NCBI RefSeq assembly: GCF_037126465.1
Contig: NC_088205.1
Span: 27,635,482-27,699,481 of the forward strand
Length of the DNA stretch: 64,000 nucleotides
From: Ornithodoros turicata
Lineage: Eukaryota > Arthropoda > Arachnida > Ixodida > Argasidae
Direction: 5' to 3'
This document shows positions 10,325-21,714 of the stretch, one piece after another. A program made the translations under genes and the position numbers. The notes beneath the pieces are model-generated. The model was not told the DNA's origin, searched no databases, and saw only the letters and a program-made list of their open reading frames with translations. Numbering within the stretch: position 1 is the stretch's first letter; the number at the start of each line of letters is the position of its first letter.

Positions 10325-10385
10325 AGAGTGTGTGTCTGTTGTCTGTTCTGTCGTTATGTGATGAAGTTCTGTCTTAAAAGTGTGG
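10325..10385. repeat. Solo MITE terminus
   Basis: GTGATGAAGTTCTGTCTTAAAAGTGT matches the right end of the GGCGTACGCC MITE family; no left partner. Confidence 0.4.
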
Positions 10386-10389
10386 GTCT

Positions 10390-11127
10390 GTAATCAGCCT
10401 GCACCTACACAGTTCCAGAGACAAACACAGATGAGTTCGAATTAGACGTTCCGTGTAATTGGCTAATTACTCGAATACTACTAATGTTGCACCGAGTTCA
10501 TCTCAGCAAGAATGAATATTGACTCAACCGGACAGCTCCCAGAAAATCGAACTCTGTATCTGCGCTTATTTGTCAACTCCACGCAAAACGAGGGTTGTCA
10601 TTTATGCAGCACCGTCCTTCTGTATGTCTATGCAGACAAGAAATCCGCGAGAGAAGCAAGAAAATCTCCAACCAGGTCAACACGTCAGCGTGACAAACAA
10701 AACATGACCGTCTTTAAGGCTCTTACTTGGAGAAAATGGCCTCTAACAACAAAGAAGACAATCTGAAGTAATGTCAACAAGCGAGGCACTCAGCCTGCTC
10801 TTAGCGACCAATTCAGACATCGCTCGGAAACATCGGCGACTCGTCATCGCTTCCCACGGAGATATTGATTGACTACGACCGTCGAATGGCAAGTCCGCTG
10901 CCGTTGTCATCCCTGTTCTGGCTTCGATGTTACGAATAACATACAGAAAAGAAGAAAGGAAGATTGTAAGCGACGTTACGAGAGACGCACTTGGAGCGAT
11001 CATAATAGATCGCGTTGGCGCGAAGAGCTTGAAATGTCGTAACTGCTCGCGCCTCGGTTTGTTATCTAGGAAAAGTACCAGACTAGACCGTCGAGAAGGT
11101 AATCGTTTTGCTTACACGCTGCCGGCT
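10390..11127. other. No recognisable feature
   Basis: Short ORFs on both strands show no recognisable motif. Confidence 0.35.
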
Positions 11128-11310
11128 GTACTGTTTGCGGTTTTTCCTGGGTTTTTCTCAGACGCTCTCAGGCATATGTCGGCACAGTTTCCTAAGAAGC
11201 CGGCACAGGACGCACATTTCCCCAGGGCGTCAGTCGTGACGTAGCCCACCTCTGCGACGCCGACAACGGCGAGCCGACGAGCACCACCACCACCACCTGT
11301 ACACGCTAAA
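11128..11310 (+). repeat. SINE 3' portion with CACCAC tail
   Basis: GCGGTTTTTCCTGGGTTTTTC, then CATATGTCGGCACAGTTTCC, GACGTAGCCCACCTCTGCGA, CGACAACGGCGAGCC and (CAC)n at about 11281-11297. It is the body and tail of the SINE family without its tRNA-like head. Confidence 0.6.
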
Positions 11311-12538
11311 GGATTTCGTTAACACGCATATGTTCTAGAAATCGTCTTATCCGTCTCTCGATATGCCAAGACCAATGGATTCTTCAAGTGTAATCGACTT
11401 TATTTTTGTCTTTCCCCCCCTCTTGTTTCACTAGATGTTCCTTTGTTGCGGTACAACATCCTGCTAACGGCGTGATAATTTGTAGGTTTACGTCTTGAGA
11501 CAACTATGATAGCCTTGTGTGCCGAGCGCACGCGGCACCTCGCAATGGACCTCACCCGCGCAGGATGGCGTGTATAAGCAACGTGTACCATGCAAAGAGT
11601 GACCATATTCCTCCGACTCCAAAGGCGGGACATCCGCACATTGGAGTGGGAAGGGGGCTGTCAGTTCAAGAAACTCAACTCTGCACCGTTACTTGTTTCT
11701 CTTATTCTTTCCAGCTAGCTTGCTGCTGTTGTCTGCATTGACGTTTTTAGTGGTCAGGTACTCCCTTTAGCGAGAGAAATGAGAAATGGATGAACACTTA
11801 CAAATAACGTCCATGCTGATGGAGCGGTGTAGTCCTGATACTTTCTGTACTCAAAATCTCTCTCTCCCTCTTTTTTTTCTTCACACGCACAGTGCCAGCT
11901 AGTGCCGGCACTTAAAGGAAGCCCAACAAGATGGAGAGTATTTTACATAGACGGCGGTACTTGCTGGCACACTGAATTCGCAGCGTGAATCGATCTGCAA
12001 TCGTACTGAATCATGTCGAAAATAAGTCTCCCAGCCTTGCTCTGTCCGAGCTCACAGCAGTATACCAGTACCAGTTAATCCACAACACAAAGGCAACGTG
12101 TCACGGCACAATTGCACTACCAGTAAGCAGAACTACATTTACTTTTCAAACCACAACCAATCAAACAGGCACCGTTCTGCTTGCGCTCCTTCTCCACTTC
12201 CCATGTTTCTGACTTGTTTAACTTTTACTGCTCACGTGTAAAGGGAAATGGGCGGTTGCTTAATCGCATATTCGTCCTATAGAGCTACACCGACTGGCCT
12301 ACTCTATTCCTGCTTCGTTCGTCCGCGTGGCGATTCCTCTCTGAAGAGCAGACGCCGCAGCGCGTAAGTGGGGCCTTTGCCGCCGCGCTCATAAGGACAA
12401 TGCGCTTCAACGTGTTAAAAAAGGCGCTGAGTCCTCGTTCGACTGCTAGGTGAAAATTTGCGAAATCCATGATATGGAGACCAATGTGTCCTCGTTCGGG
12501 CATTGGGAGGCACTTGTGGCTTCGGACTTCTTTTATGT
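11311..12538. other. No recognisable feature
   Basis: A TTAAAGGAAGCCC sequence at about 11912 resembles a TTAA-type transposon end, but no partner is found. Nothing else is identified. Confidence 0.35.
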
Positions 12539-12695
12539 CCGAACCGTTTTGTTGGTTACCGCTATTATTTTTTCCAGTTCTGCTCCGGTTCGGGTTCAAC
12601 AGTGTCATGAAAATTTCGGCTCTGGTTCAGGTTCAGTTCCGGCAAAAATAACGGTTCGGGTACGGCTTTCGGTTTGGGTTCGGTTCGACACCCTA
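12539..12695. repeat. Degenerate GAACCG-hexamer tract, copy 3
   Basis: GGTTCGGGTTCAACAG, GGTTCAGGTTCAGTTCCGG and AACGGTTCGGGTACGGC lead to a GTTCGGTTCGACACCCTA end. The reverse of this end, TAGGGTGTCGAACCG, looks like a hAT-type terminus. Confidence 0.65.
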
Positions 12696-12715
12696 CATTG
12701 GAGATCGCATTTTAA

Positions 12716-12772
12716 GCCTATGTTTGCCTATGTGCCTATGTTTGCCTATGTTGCCCTTGTTGCCTATGTTTC
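12716..12772 (+). repeat. TGCCTATGTT minisatellite
   Basis: About five imperfect tandem copies of a 10-11-bp unit TGCCTATGTT(T). Downstream to 13599 I see no recognisable feature except a short palindrome, GGTCGCACTGGTGCGACC, at about 13468. Confidence 0.7.
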
Positions 12773-13599
12773 TTTGCACCCATATCGCCATGCATCACCT
12801 ACAAACACGAAATCACTTTCCCCGTGTTTAACGATTACGCTTTTGTACTTTCCATTCAAAGTTTTCACTTACGGAGCCCTTCGTATGTACATAGGCACAC
12901 AACAAGCCCTAAGTTTTCCTCATACAACAAGCCCGAAGAAGCCGAACACATCTTCAAAGGGTAACGAGCATAGTTCAACAACAATGTTTAGTTAATGTGC
13001 ATGAGATGTCCGACAGCATCTATATGTATGCAACCACTCTTCGTCCGCTGGCTTCATTGTTTCCTTCCTCGCCGCGCTGTCAAAAACGAAATTTCTCGCT
13101 CACTCATTGATGTCTATACGGGCAAATACAACTGAAGATGAACAGCTTGGTCACATCGATGGGGGTACAACTTGTCAGTCGAAAGGAAGAGTTCAAGTTG
13201 CGAGCCGAAATATTTTGGAAATCCACAACTTCCAGACTAATGCGGCGCTATTATCCCATCGGTCTCAGAAAAACCTTCGCGGAGTTGCGTGAAAAGGCAA
13301 CCAGAGGTTGGCACCGCTGGGAAAACACGTGACATTTTAATATGAAGTACCACTGTTCGCAGTGGTCCAGGTTTGCAGGGTTGCGAAAAAAAATGATGGG
13401 GTCTCATCATTACACTTACGTTGTAGAATAGAATATAATAGAAATAGAAAGGAAAAAAATTGAAACGTAGGTCGCACTGGTGCGACCTGTTGTTCCATGA
13501 CGCTTGATGTGTGAAAGCACTGAATGAGAGTGGAGGGCATGTTTAATGCTGATAAAAAATGGAAGGAAAGGTGAGCCACACACACTGAATTATTTAGAA

Positions 13600-13745
13600 G
13601 ATTATTTCAGCACGTATGTCCTTGAGGTACTTCGCCAGGGCACACAGCGTAGGTTGCTGGTGCTGCTTTGACCAGCTCCCCAGTACTTTCTCAGCAATAA
13701 AAGGTCGGTAGTCAGACTTACGCTGTACTATCTCTACATGTCATT
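13600..13745 (-). pseudogene. C-terminal remnant of an RNase H-bearing non-LTR retrotransposon
   Basis: The minus strand reads DYRPFIAEKVLGSWSKQHQQ followed by LCALAKYLKDIRA. This corresponds to HRPFTIGKVLGPW...LRHLWDFL in the copy at 27471-27897 and to FNLAAILGPC in the copy at 19089-20788. LGxW/C is the conserved block just before the end of ORF2 in this lineage. About 45 residues remain; no RT or RNase H domain is left. Confidence 0.55.
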
Positions 13746-14084
13746 GTCGGCATGTGTCTAAGGCTGAAATGGATCTGACCCTCCTGCAGGGGTGTGGAGG
13801 AACGAGTATTACGAGTACGAGTGTATTACATTGTTTGCAATGTCGATCACAAGACTTGGTTAAAAGGACAATAAGTCCTGATGTGCCGTTCGTAGTAGAC
13901 TGTCGAGCGCATGTCCAAAATCGCCGCGGACCTGCTCTGATGCAGGACCGCGTCACTTCGTCCTTCTGCACACCCGTTTTTCGCCACACTTGATTCTAAC
14001 TTTGTAAGGTGTCCAGACTGCACACAGGGGCGGAGCCATTCCCTACTGACGTCAATCAGTGATATAGTAACGCCCATTTGTTGG

Positions 14085-14180
14085 CAGTCCCATCTCGCCT
14101 AATGGCAGGAACCATTCTCGCCCTCATAATCCTGAAAATCGCATTCGGCGAAATGGGAATAGGCGAAGTAGGACGTAACC
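14085..14180. repeat. Small inverted repeat
   Basis: TCCCATCTCGCCTAATGGC pairs imperfectly with CGCATTCGGCGAAATGGGA. No ORF. Confidence 0.4.
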
Positions 14181-14226
14181 GACTTTACAGTACGTATATC
14201 TATATATATTCGCATATTGAGCCCGC

Positions 14227-14634
14227 CTAACAGAATTTGAGCTCTACGAAACGAAGAGGCGGCAACTCTGTGCTCAGTTGAGTAGTGCTAGCCGACAGAC
14301 ATTCAATCTGGCTTCAATTCTTGGCCCATGTCAGAGATACTTGCAACGCCGTCGATGTCTTGTGATGTTCTCGGAGTTCCTCTTGTCTACCGGTTTGCTC
14401 CAGACGCTGTAGGGTCCTCCTCTGTATCTCAATGACCATTTGTGCTTCTTTCATGTGTTTTTTTTTTCTTCACCTTCCTTTTTGTGGCGTAGGGCAGCAC
14501 AGCCAGTGGAGAAGAGCTCCACTGTTGTATGGTTGTACGTAACTTTATCTTCATTCTTATATATCTAACGTTTCGCGTGTAATGGGGTAGTGTACTGCTC
14601 TCCAGTGGTGAATCACCCTATAGGTTGTTGTTTT
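14227..14634 (+). mobile_element. 3' end of an I/R1-type retrotransposon, second copy
   Basis: From GAGCTCTACGAAACG to GTGTAATGGGGTAGTGTACTG it follows 20370-20760 almost base for base (about 85% by eye). It covers the end of the C-terminal CCHC/LGPC region, the 3' UTR and a short GTTGTTG tail. It is heavily 5'-truncated. Its tail abuts the inverted gag-like ORF at 14640. Confidence 0.8.
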
Positions 14635-14639
14635 TGACA

Positions 14640-15163
14640 TTTGGCATCATCGAAAGAGATGTCGATATCTTTGAGTACCCCGAAAGAAGAGTTTTGGGGG
14701 CGTGGCTCGTAAGCACGCGTATTGTTCATATGCTCGTCAGTTTTATCAGGCTGATCTTTGCAGGTGGATTGACGACATCAACTGTTTTGTTGTTCTTTGA
14801 TGGGTTTCGACGGATTTCTTTTATTCTTCCTGGAAGTTCTGAGATGAGATACTCGGACAACTGCAAGTGGTTCATTTTCGCTAGTTGCGCATTCAGTTGA
14901 ATAAGTGCAACGGTGACAGTTATTCCTTCTGCCGAGAGTATCCTTTTGTCATTCCCCAGTGTCGCTTTGCGTGGACGTTTCTTCTTAATCTCGGTGAACT
15001 CACATTCTTCTTCGGAAGTGGTGTTGAGGGTTCTTGACGGATCGAAGCCTGTCGCCGGCATCTTCACGTTGCACTTTCGTATGTTCTCGTCAATAGTATT
15101 AACGCTGTCCGCGGAATAAGAATTACTATTATTAATATGATTTATCGTTTCTGTGCTCGACAT
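14640..15163 (-). pseudogene. Gag-like ORF1 N-terminal part of a non-LTR retrotransposon
   Basis: A 145-residue open frame starts MSSTETINHINNSN. It has an acidic/basic stretch EECEFTEIKKKRPRKA (residues about 50-66), then LSEYLISELPGRIKEIRRNP and KTVDVVN. After a frame change it continues as NTRAYEPRPQNSSFGVLKDIDISFDD. This layout (basic patch, I.EIRxNP, then RAY.P.....GVI.DID) is that of tick I-type ORF1 gag-like proteins. The zinc knuckles expected downstream are missing because the sequence stops at the tail of the 14227-14634 fragment. It is disrupted, and opposite in orientation to that fragment. Confidence 0.6.
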
Positions 15164-15890
15164 GTCTTCATCATTTCACCGAGTCCATACTGTAGAGTGC
15201 ACAGGGTTGTTTTGCAGATGTGTGTGGTTGTTTTGCAGACCTGTAAGAGCTCTGGGCCAAACTTAGTTCTTGGCAGCCCAATGTTGTAAGGTTCATTGCG
15301 GCGTAATAAATAAGATGTTTATCTATAGTTGTCAATTGTTATGTTGCTTGAGTGACATGTTGTGAATGATTGCTAAGCGATAGCCGCCGAGATTTGTTGT
15401 CTTTCTCACGTTAAAGGTGTTGTGACAGTTGGTTTCCAGCTTTCCCAGATAAATACGAAAAACTATTCTATCACCCGGCATCATCCCATATTCAAGTTTT
15501 CAGGTCCATGACGTGAGCAGATACAGAGAAAAACGGCCCCGAAGAAGCGACATCGGTGACGTCATACAGGAGCAGCGAGGGAAGACGCGCGTCTCCCAAG
15601 CCAAATGGGGGAGAGGGGTCCGTGAGGTCACACCGTGGGTCGTCGTTTTGTGGCTGCGCCTATCTTCCGAACCAATATAGCGAGAGGAAAAATTCTTTTT
15701 TCCACGGTGCTCTCATAATGAGTACGATGCATATCTATTATGCTTCAATACATCAGAGAAAGTGTCGCAACACCTTTAAAGTTTGGAAAGAAGAACTCAG
15801 CGGGGTATAAGCAAGGAAGGCTGGCAATGTGCCGAACAATTTCCTTTTGGCATAGGAGTAGCGTGTTCAGGTTGATTGTGATAACTTTAA
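15164..15890. other. Possible 5' leader of the gag-like ORF; otherwise unassigned
   Basis: Sequence upstream (on the minus strand) of the gag-like start may be its 5' untranslated region, but I can place no boundary. A plus-strand open frame at 15556-15810 has no recognised motif. Confidence 0.3.
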
Positions 15891-16121
15891 GAGAGCGGGT
15901 TTTTAGGCACTAACAGTATAGCGCTCGTCGTCGCATAAACTGTTCTAGGCCAACCAACCTTCCGTATGGAACCGTATCATCTTCTGATTGGAAGGAAAGT
16001 TGATACATAAAAAGGAATCAGCTTATCGGAAGACAGAGCGATACCATCCGCGCTGATGATTGGCGTACTGCGTGCTCTGCGGTCAAGAGCACCCCCTGTT
16101 AGTGCCTAAAAATCCGCTCTC
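15891..16121. mobile_element. 231-bp MITE with 26-bp TIRs
   Basis: GAGAGCGGGTTTTTAGGCAC at the left and the reverse complement GAGAGCGGATTTTTAGGCAC at the right. Both TIRs continue with TAACAG. Internal partial inverted similarity (AACTTTCCTTCC / GGAAGGAAAG). No ORF. The target duplication is unclear. Confidence 0.75.
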
Positions 16122-16194
16122 GATAAATAAGGACGAAGACGCGAACGAAGTTGACATGCCTGCTTGCCGGCACTCTGCAAAGAATGAAAAAAGA

Positions 16195-16400
16195 CGCGTA
16201 CGCTCTTAGACTGCTTGAGGGGCAGCTGAGGAGAAAGAATTATCATTCAAAATGTGCGCTAGAAATTAAATAACTTGCAATCGTTACGTTGCTGGCTGTT
16301 CAGTGCCGTGACAGCGCCAATATCGGTTTGCAGTACTAACCGGCTGTTTTTCACGTGCCGAAATCCCGGGACCTCGGGATATCCCGGATCGTAACACTAG
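16195..16400. repeat. Dispersed repeat shared with 60900-61090
   Basis: GTACGCTCTTAGACTGCTTG through TAGAAATTAAATAACTTG occurs reversed at about 61000-61090 with small changes. Next to both copies are GCTGTTTT..CACG..CGAAATCCCG stretches. The same CCCGGGAT-type hexamers recur at about 62535-62590. This could be another nonautonomous element with hexamer-rich ends. Confidence 0.5.
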
Positions 16401-16687
16401 GCCCGCCTCACCCGACACGCTTCGGTTCCAACGCCCGATACCGATCCGTGGTCCCACGCGTTTCTTCAGGCCTCCACCTACTTCGTGCCGGCACTCCCCG
16501 GTATTACCAGCAACACTTGAATGAGCAACGCGCTCCGCCACGGGACTCAGTATGTCGCTGACATTAGGCCCTGACGCACATGCGTCAGCTCGGCACACTT
16601 TCTGGGAGACACTCGTGGAAATGTTTTACGCTGCCCCCTGGAGCTGCTGTCATCTGATACGCTGCAGTTCTGCATTGGCGCCAGAGC

Positions 16688-16856
16688 GTCGAACCGAACC
16701 GGAACCGAAACTGAAAACCGGAATTAACCGTTATTTTTAGCTGGAACTGAACCGGAACTGAATCGTAATTACTAGCTCCATCTTGGAGCTGAACAGGAAC
16801 CGAACCTATCTAAAAACTTCGGTTACCGGTTCGGGATACCGGTCCAGTTCGGGTTG
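16688..16856. repeat. Degenerate GAACCG-hexamer tract, copy 4
   Basis: GTCGAACCGAACCGGAACCG, AATTAACCGTTATTTTTAGC, CATCTTGGAGCTGAACAGG and GGTTACCGGTTCGGGATACC, in the same order as copy 1, ending GGTTCGGGTTGGTGTG-like. Confidence 0.7.
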
Positions 16857-17764
16857 GTGTGTGCCGCCTGTTATCTATCCCATCGTCTGGTGGCGACATC
16901 CGTTTTATGTGACATAATACTCCAGATCTGGCGGTCCATTCTGTAGCGCGGGATATACAAAGCCAAGGGTGAAGGAAGTTGTCCTCTCGCAGCCGCTTAT
17001 AGAAGAAACATGTTTTGTCATTCCTACCTTCGAAAGTTTGCAGCAGCAGTGCATTGTAACAACATCATGTGGAACATTAAAAACATAGCCAAAGAACCAC
17101 TATGTTGAATAAAGCTGCACTGCACTGCTGCTGCAAGTGTGCCGCGACTCGCCTGTCACAGCAGTTCCCTCCTTGCATTTGCAACTTGGAAGTGCCCGGG
17201 ACCCGGCGCCGACAGCGGCGGCTGCGTTGTGGCGTACTTCTATAATTTCGATTTTAGAGGTGTAGACGCTGGCCGAAGTTGTGCTTGTCTGTCAGAGCGC
17301 AGGCGCAAAGAAGGCGAAAGGAAGCACACGGAGGTGAATGCAAGTTTCTGTGAGTGAAGTCCCTCCAACTATACATGTGTTAGTGCATCAACCTAGTGAC
17401 GCCCAAGGGGGCAAGTCTCGAGACTTCGATGGGGCGTTGGTATTCATTTGAGCAATAGAGACTAGTTCATTTGCCATATATGGAGATGCTACATAAAAAA
17501 TATGTTCCACTTCCAGATGACATGTTACCGCTATAATCTAGGCATATCGTTTTCTCCCTCGCAAATTAAATCATATCCTGGGGCGTTGGGGGGGGGGGGA
17601 TGTGGGAATTCGAGCGGTCTGCCTGCCTAGATTGGCGGCACGTTGCTCGGGGAAGGAAGGGGGTCCTGTTGATCGAAAAACAGAAATAAATGCATAAAAA
17701 ACGTAACTAAGTGATCTTGTATCATTTTTAGTGGTTACCTATAATTTTGTAGCATATTAGAACC
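16857..17764. other. Unassigned DNA with a G homopolymer
   Basis: A run of about 12 G lies at 17588-17600. A short inverted repeat GCAGCAGCAGTGCA / TGCACTGCTGCTGC spans 17040-17136. No gene is seen. Confidence 0.4.
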
Positions 17765-17885
17765 TCGAACCGGTTCCGAACCGGTTAATCGAACCGATAT
17801 ATGTGACTTCTGGAGCTGAACCTGAACGGAATCTTTATGGCCGAACCCGAACCCGAAACAAACTCAAAAACGTTTCGGTTCGACG
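17765..17885. repeat. Degenerate GAACCG-hexamer tract, copy 5
   Basis: CGAACCGGTTCCGAACCGG, TCTGGAGCTGAACCTGAACG, CGAACCCGAACCCG and TTTCGGTTCGACGCTCTG. The right end matches the reversed left end of copy 4. Confidence 0.7.
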
Positions 17886-19080
17886 CTCTGATTGGCGCAG
17901 CAGCACGATGCACGGCACACAACATCGGCAAACGTCGACACACTGCTGTTACGTCCAGTTGTCCCTCATTCCTCATTCACGTGTCGTCATCGTTTGTCCC
18001 TTCATGCTATCGACGCAAACCTCAACCGCAGACACCGCTCCGCGTCTAACGGGGGAGTGATATGACGACCAGTGAACGAAGACAATGTGGCCTATAGCTG
18101 CCACGCCGCGCCGATTCGTCAATTGCATCGTGCAACGCCCTGGAGAGAACCCGCGAGTTGAGAATTGAGAACTCCCCAGCACATCCAGCCCTCCGGGAGA
18201 TTCCAGCATCGCCGATCAGGACTCATGCATAGAGAAGCTCCACCTCATCTGCACACTATTTGAAGTAATTAACATGATATCTTTTGCGAAAACTTGTATC
18301 ACATTCTCACATTTTGTAAATTAATTTGAAATTCGGAATTTGTGCTTTTCGTTTGCTTTGCGTTTGAAAGCAACAACACTCGGTCAAAAACGTTTTCCAA
18401 GAAAGTGAAGGATTATCACTAAGTGCAATAAAACTTCCTTTTGGGCCTGTTGGTACATGGGAGTATTTGTGAACATTTAGTGTGCGCTCGATGTTGTGTT
18501 GTGCTTGCCTCGTCGTATTTTAGCGCTAGTAACCTATAAGTATCGCTGAGCGATTAATTAAATCGACGCAATTACTCGATTGAATGTCTGAATTTATGAA
18601 CACAGTTACAGTGGGTGAAGTGTGGAGTTTTCGATATATGTAAGCTCGAGGAACCGATATTGTGCATCGTTCGTACCCATAAATGATGGAAAGCTTTTTA
18701 GCTGGCTGTCCGCCCCATCGCCGACATTACACTCTAAATCCAAAAAACGCTTACTGTGCCGCTTGCAATGGCAAACGCCTATTTCAAGCGTTTTTCCCGT
18801 CAATTTGTAGGCGATACAAGGCTGTATGTGTCATTTTACTCCTAATACGCGGCACAAATCAAGGTCTAACGCTTCATGAGAGGAAAGTTGTCCACCGAAA
18901 GTAATGTGCCGCCTATTTGTGCCGGGTAAGCCAAAACGCCTCTGGCTTTTTGTTTCTTTTGTTTCCTTACTTCCGCTCTTACCTCATGCATCGCCAACCG
19001 TCTCTCTCTCGCCTGGCAGTTGATAAGCGATAAACACCATAACGACCATAACCCCAGAACGCGAGGACGTGCGGTTAACT

Positions 19081-20934
19081 GGTGAGTTACAAAGGCACAC
19101 CGGTGGATTTCCGTCATTCGCCACTTTGCTGGGCCGAAGTGGGGAATGAATGAGAAGTCTCTTCTGGCCATCCACAAAGCCCTAGTCCGAGGGACTCTGC
19201 TATATAGCCTACCAGTCTTGCACGGAATTTCACAGACGCAAGAACAACGACTGCGGTGTATTCTAGCACAGAGCTTAAGGGTATGTCTTGGCGTCCCGAG
19301 AGCTGCGGAAACGCGAATGGTGATAGCAGAAGCCCGCGAAATACCCATTGAAGTCTTACGGCAGAGGGAGACCATTCGCCATTACTTGCGCCTCAGAGCA
19401 CACCACCGCCGCCATCCACTAATAGCAAAGTTTGTCGCCGGAAGCAATGTAACGCTTACAACTGTTTCATGGAAGTGAAACCTAACGTTCCCCCGTTTTC
19501 TCCAAGATCAGTGGTGTCCACGACGCCTCCGTGGTCGCTTCCAGTACCATTGATCGCGTTGTCAATTCCTGGTCTTAATGTCAAACGAAACCAAGTGCCT
19601 ACATCAGTTCTGAAACAGCTTGCAGCGGATATGATGCACAGTCGATATTCTGACCACACTGCAGTTTTCACTGACGGATCCTCCAGTCATGAATGTTCAT
19701 CGTCTGCATTTGTTATTCCAACTGACGGTGTGTCACATGGATACCGTCTCTCACACCGCACATCATCACATCATCAACATCATCAACGGCTGAGCTATAT
19801 GCTATCCTGTTGTTTCTACGTAAGACGTCCTGTGACGATCTGCGGGCCTGGGTCATCTACTCAGATTCAAAGGCTCTTCTTCAATGTATAGCCAACATGG
19901 GAATACGTGGATCGCTCGCCCCAGTTGTCACTGATATCCTCCATCAGGTTCAGTGGCTAAGTGATCACGGTCATCATATATCCCTGCAGTGGGTCCCGGG
20001 TCACAGTCACTGTGGTTTGAGCGGAAACGAAGAAGCCGACAGAGTGGCAACGGCTGCCCAACAGTCTCGGACTGTTGTACCAACGGTGTTATCAAGAGGA
20101 GACAGGAGATCACTTCTGAATGAGCTCATTCAGCCACTAGCTCGCCAGCAGTGGAGTCGGGACATCACTGACAGGTCTCTCATGTATTCGGTGGATCCCA
20201 CTATGTCCTTCTCAGTTCCTGACCGTTTACCACGTTATTTTACGTCCCTCCTGCAGAGGCTTCGTCTCAACGTAGCCTTCACTCCCCAATTCAAGTGCCG
20301 AATCGGATACTGTGACAGCTGCCTATGCTCCAAATGTGGCGTTGTAGCGAACAGTGAGCACGTCCTAATAGAATGTAAGCTCTACGAAACGGAGAGGCGG
20401 CAACTCTGTGCTCAGCTGAGTGGTGCTAGCCGACAGACGTTCAACCTGGCTGCAATTCTTGGCCCATGTCAGAGCCACGTGCAACACCGTCGACGTCTTC
20501 GATGTTCTTGGAGTGCCTCTTGGCTACCGGCTTGCTGCAGACGCTGTAGGGTCCTCCCCTGCATCTCAAGGACCATTGGCGCTTCTTTCATGTGCTTCTT
20601 CCTTTTGTGTGACGTAGCGTTGCGCAACCAGAGGACGGGAGTTCAAGAGTTGTACTTGCACATAACTTCATTTTCATATTTCACATCTCCTGCTTCTCGT
20701 GTAATGGGGTAGTGTACTGCTCTCAAGCGGTGAATCACCACAGGCCATAGTCATGATTTAGTTGTTGTTGTTGTTGTTGTTGTTGTTAGTGAGTTTTAGT
20801 CTACCGTTGATAAAGTTATCGTCTCTATCGGAACCAATCGCACTCGTGCGTGACTCAGAATCTTGTCCACTGATTGGTTCCGGTTAATACGGTGAGACGC
20901 TAGCCCCGTTATCAACGGTCTGCTAAAACTCTCT
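19081..20934. mobile_element. 147-bp MITE, split by a retrotransposon
   Basis: Left end GGTGAGTT at 19081-19088. The rest, TTAGTCTACCGTTGATAA ... TTATCAACGGTCTGCTAAAA, is at 20796-20934. The two halves are complementary (CGGAACCAATC / GATTGGTTCCGG). It is flanked by ACT (19078-19080, 20935-20937). The empty site is present in the right arm as GGTTAACTGTTTGTC around 26186. Confidence 0.7.
19089..20788 (+). mobile_element. 5'-truncated I/R1-type retrotransposon with RNase H
   Basis: Inserted in the MITE with a 7-bp duplication GTGAGTT (19082-19088 and 20789-20795). It begins in the ORF2 region after the RT palm (KAHRWISVIRHFAGPKWG, ALVRGTLLYSLPVLHG, SLRVCLGVPRAAET). It continues into an RNase H domain: TDGSSS (about 19673), AELYA (about 19789, after a frameshift in a CATCAT run), YSDSKALLQ (about 19860), WVPGHSHCGLSGNEEADRVA (about 19990). 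A C-terminal CSKCGVV..HVLIEC zinc knuckle and AILGPC (to about 20465) follow. It ends with a 3' UTR (AATGGGGTAGTGTACTG) and a (GTT)n tail. Residues D, E, D and D of RNase H are present but the frames are broken, so it is inactive. A second copy of its 3' end is at 14227-14634. Confidence 0.9.
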
Positions 20935-21316
20935 ACTGTTTGTCTACGTTTGCGAGTGGAAAATCAAATGCACCGTAGTATTGTTGACGGAATTTACGGA
21001 ATTTGACGTTCAGGAGGTCTCTCAGTCAACATAGACTACTACGAAGCGGCAAGGCGGGCCGGCTGTCATTTCTTGCAGAGGTAACTCCCCAAGCAGCGTG
21101 TTGAGTTTCGATGGCGTGCCAAATCACTCAACAAAACTAGAGGTTTCAATAAGTCAGCGACATCTCTCATCGTCCCAGCCTCTACAAAATTTGAAAAACG
21201 GGTGTCTCCTTCAAACAACCCAGCCAGCACGTCAGAAACTGAAGCACGGGCACCACAGCCTTCTACGGCAGCAACTCCCTCGATCATCATGGTACACCAT
21301 CGGTGCTCGGGGAGTA

Positions 21317-21714
21317 CACTGTAAACTTTTTCACACCTTTAAAGGTGTGCGCTATGCACATTCAACCTGGTTGCGTAACATTCCATCTCCAGGACGATAT
21401 TTTACAAAATTTGGAAAGCATTACTAAAGATCAAGTGTCAGTGCAAATCTTGCTTTCATTATGTCTTGGATATCGTAGGTACGAGCTAATGCATATATGC
21501 ATCGCTATCGATAATCGAGCACGCGGAAGTGTCTACAATACTGTTGAACAATATTGAGGTGTTGCAAGACCGGATTTTTGGAGGTCAGACAACACTCGAG
21601 TAAAGAAAATTTGTGCGAAATCGTGCTCCATTATGATGTTACCAAAATTACACCTAAAAAGGCGTGCGCCATGCACGTTATTACACCTTTAAAGGTGTGA
21701 AAAGATTTAGAGTG
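21317..21714. mobile_element. 398-bp MITE with a proven TA target
   Basis: TIRs CACTGTAAACTTTTTCACAC / GTGTGAAAAGATTTAGAGTG, each followed inward by ACACCTTTAAAGGTGT. Flanked by TA (21315-21316, 21715-21716). The right arm has the empty site GGGGAGTACATTGACAAG (24554-24571 region, reversed) with one TA, so insertion came after the arms duplicated. No coding capacity. Confidence 0.9.

Noticed and set aside
12716..12772. CRISPR-like array
   Set aside because: Short tandem minisatellite without unique spacers, in a eukaryotic sequence.
14227..15163. Twin-priming 5' inversion
   Set aside because: In twin priming the inverted piece lies 5' of the 3' segment; here it lies beyond the GTT tail.
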